5,066 bases of DNA from FEN-1073 sp050010135 (GTDB lineage Bacteria > Chloroflexota > Anaerolineae > Anaerolineales > RBG-16-64-43): the NCBI GenBank assembly GCA_050010135.1, contig JBEKLP010000124.1, forward strand, positions 1-5,066, read 5' to 3'. Numbering within the stretch: the first letter of the stretch is position 1; each line of letters begins with the position of its first letter. The notes under the pieces are model-generated. The model was not told the DNA's origin. It did not search any database and saw nothing but the letters and a program-made list of their open reading frames with translations. The translations under genes and the position numbers were made by a program. Shown here piece by piece: positions 3,760-5,066 of this stretch.

Positions 3760-5066
3760 TCATCCCCCGCGTCGTTTTGAATCCCGCGGACCGCGCGGGC
3801 GCCCGCCGCTGCGACGGCCGCCGCCTTCCGCACGCGGGCGCGCCGACCGGCCGGCGGCGCGCTGCGCCGCGGATGTTTCTCCTTCGGCGGGCGGGACGAG
3901 CGGGGCGTGGAACGTCTCCTGGTAGAAATCATCCAGGAGCATCGCCAGCAGATCGGGTTCCTCGCTTTCGCCCAAGGTGCGCGCCAGCGGCAAAAAGCGC
4001 TCCATGCGTTCGATCTGCAGGCGGTCGCGGTTGCGCAACCGCGCTTCCAACAGCGTGATGATCCGTTCGGATACTATCCGTTCGACGTCTTCATCTTCGG
4101 GCAGGGGGCGCGCCTGAAGCTGGATGCCGTAGCGCTTGCCGATGCGCTCCAGGTCGCCGAGCTCCGCCCGGTTGACGAGCGACACAGCGGTGCCGCTTCC
4201 TCCCGCCCGGCCGGTGCGCCCGGCGCGGTGGATGTAGGCTTCGGGGTCCTCGGGCGGCTCGTATTGGAACACGTGGGAAAGCTCGGGCAGGTCAATCCCG
4301 CGCGCCGCCACGTCCGTCGCCACGAGGAACCGCAGAGTCCCGCGGCGCACCTGCTCCATCACCTTTTCGCGATCCGATTGCGTCCGATCGGAGGTGAGGT
4401 CGTCGGCATCGTAACCGAAACGCTGCAGCACGACCGTCACATACTCCACGCGGGTCTTGGTGTTGCAGAAGATCAGGCCCGAGAGCGGGTTCTCCGTTTC
4501 GATGATCCGCACCAGACTCCGGTCCTTGTCCATCCCGGGCACCACGTAATACACGTGCTCGACCTCGGTGACGTGAATGTGGTCGCTGCTCAGGTTGAGG
4601 AAACCCGGCCTGGAAAGGAATTGATCGGCCAGGCGGATGACCTGGGGCGGGAACGTGGCCGAGAACATGAAGGTGCTGACGGGCTGGCGGGGAAGATAGG
4701 ATTGCACCCGGCGCATGTCCGGGTAGAAGCCCATCGAGAGCATCCGGTCGGCTTCGTCGAAAATCAGGAAGGAAAGATTATCCAGCACGAGGGACCGCCG
4801 CAGCAAATGATCCAGGATGCGGCCCGGGGTGCCGATCACCAGGTGCGCGCCGGCATGAAGGGCGTCCAGCTGCGGGCCGTACCCCACTCCGCCGTACACG
4901 GCGGCGGAGCGCACGCCCGTATCCCTCCCCAGCACTTCGGCTTCGACGGCCACCTGGCGGGCCAGCTCGCGCGTGGGCACGAGCACCAGCGCCTGGGTGA
5001 GAGGACGGGAAGGATCCACCTGCGAGAGGATCGGTAAAAGGTAGGCGCCGGTTTTCCCGCTCCCGG
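3760..5066 (-). CDS. DEAD-box ATP-dependent RNA helicase (N-terminus outside window)
   Basis: The gene is open to the right edge; 434 complete codons are visible, counted here from the first. Residues 1-5 are GSGKT, the end of Walker A (motif I), so the Q motif and about 40-60 residues are missing. The other motifs follow in order: PTREL at 30-34 (Ia), GG at 58-59, TPGR at 79-82 (Ib), DEAD at 103-106 (II), SAT at 135-137 (III), LIFCNT at 197-202 (IV), TDVAARGID at 250-258 (V) and HRAGRTGR at 279-286 (VI). Both RecA-like lobes are therefore complete downstream of motif I. After a helical segment (about 321-385), the C-terminus is a basic Arg/Gly-rich tail, typical for non-specific RNA binding. 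Such enzymes unwind short RNA duplexes in ribosome assembly, mRNA decay or cold adaptation. It resembles the CshA/DeaD/RhlE group but cannot be assigned to one. The internal GTG at 5019 is not the start. Confidence 0.95.
   Translation of the reverse strand, partial: GSGKTGAYLLPILSQVDPSRPLTQALVLVPTRELARQVAVEAEVLGRDTGVRSAAVYGGVGYGPQLDALHAGAHLVIGTPGRILDHLLRRSLVLDNLSFLIFDEADRMLSMGFYPDMRRVQSYLPRQPVSTFMFSATFPPQVIRLADQFLSRPGFLNLSSDHIHVTEVEHVYYVVPGMDKDRSLVRIIETENPLSGLIFCNTKTRVEYVTVVLQRFGYDADDLTSDRTQSDREKVMEQVRRGTLRFLVATDVAARGIDLPELSHVFQYEPPEDPEAYIHRAGRTGRAGGSGTAVSLVNRAELGDLERIGKRYGIQLQARPLPEDEDVERIVSERIITLLEARLRNRDRLQIERMERFLPLARTLGESEEPDLLAMLLDDFYQETFHAPLVPPAEGETSAAQRAAGRSARPRAEGGGRRSGGRPRGPRDSKRRGG

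Noticed and set aside
3840..3872. GC-rich inverted repeats near the helicase C-terminus, considered as another REP.
   Set aside because: They have no GTAG head and are explained by Ala/Gly/Arg-rich codons in the basic tail.
3907..5037. Long plus-strand open frame opposite the helicase gene.
   Set aside because: It mirrors the GC-rich helicase coding sequence, whose motifs I to VI are all present on the minus strand; the plus-strand product shows no recognisable motif.

Overview
The window reads as GC-rich bacterial chromosome, most likely from a member of the Chloroflexota (Anaerolineae-like). This is inferred from style, not from a marker gene: two lipoproteins carry long Thr/Pro linkers in front of an SH3b domain, and a REP-associated tyrosine transposase (RAYT) sits among GTAG-type REP palindromes. 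Every gene I can support lies on the minus strand, so transcription runs from high to low coordinates.

Right part (3760-5066): a DEAD-box RNA helicase that runs off the right edge; its first visible residues are the Walker A motif. A GC-rich hairpin follows its stop codon. Middle part (2995-3755): a RAYT gene (3028-3579) bracketed by REP-like palindromes. One REP lies 5 nt past its stop, a compound REP and a half REP lie upstream, and a perfect 28-nt REP palindrome lies inside the gene in frame. This is the most notable part of the window.

Left-centre (1133-2805): two tandem paralogous secreted lipoproteins, each built as lipobox, Thr/Pro linker, SH3b domain and a shared C-terminal domain with a two-cysteine loop ending in LEFTWK. 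The 222-bp gap upstream of the first (2806-3027) holds a possible extended -10 promoter and the REP next to the transposase. 47 bp after the second lipoprotein lies a ygiD-type extradiol dioxygenase (294-1085), possibly read on the same transcript. A good factor-independent terminator (174-229) ends that unit. At the left edge is the N-terminus of a Gpr/YghZ-type aldo/keto reductase (1-124).

I see no phage, CRISPR array, tRNA or rRNA. There is no convincing new multi-gene system. The points worth following are the REP embedded in its presumed transposase gene, the inverted REPs around that gene, and the conserved C-terminal domain of the duplicated lipoproteins.
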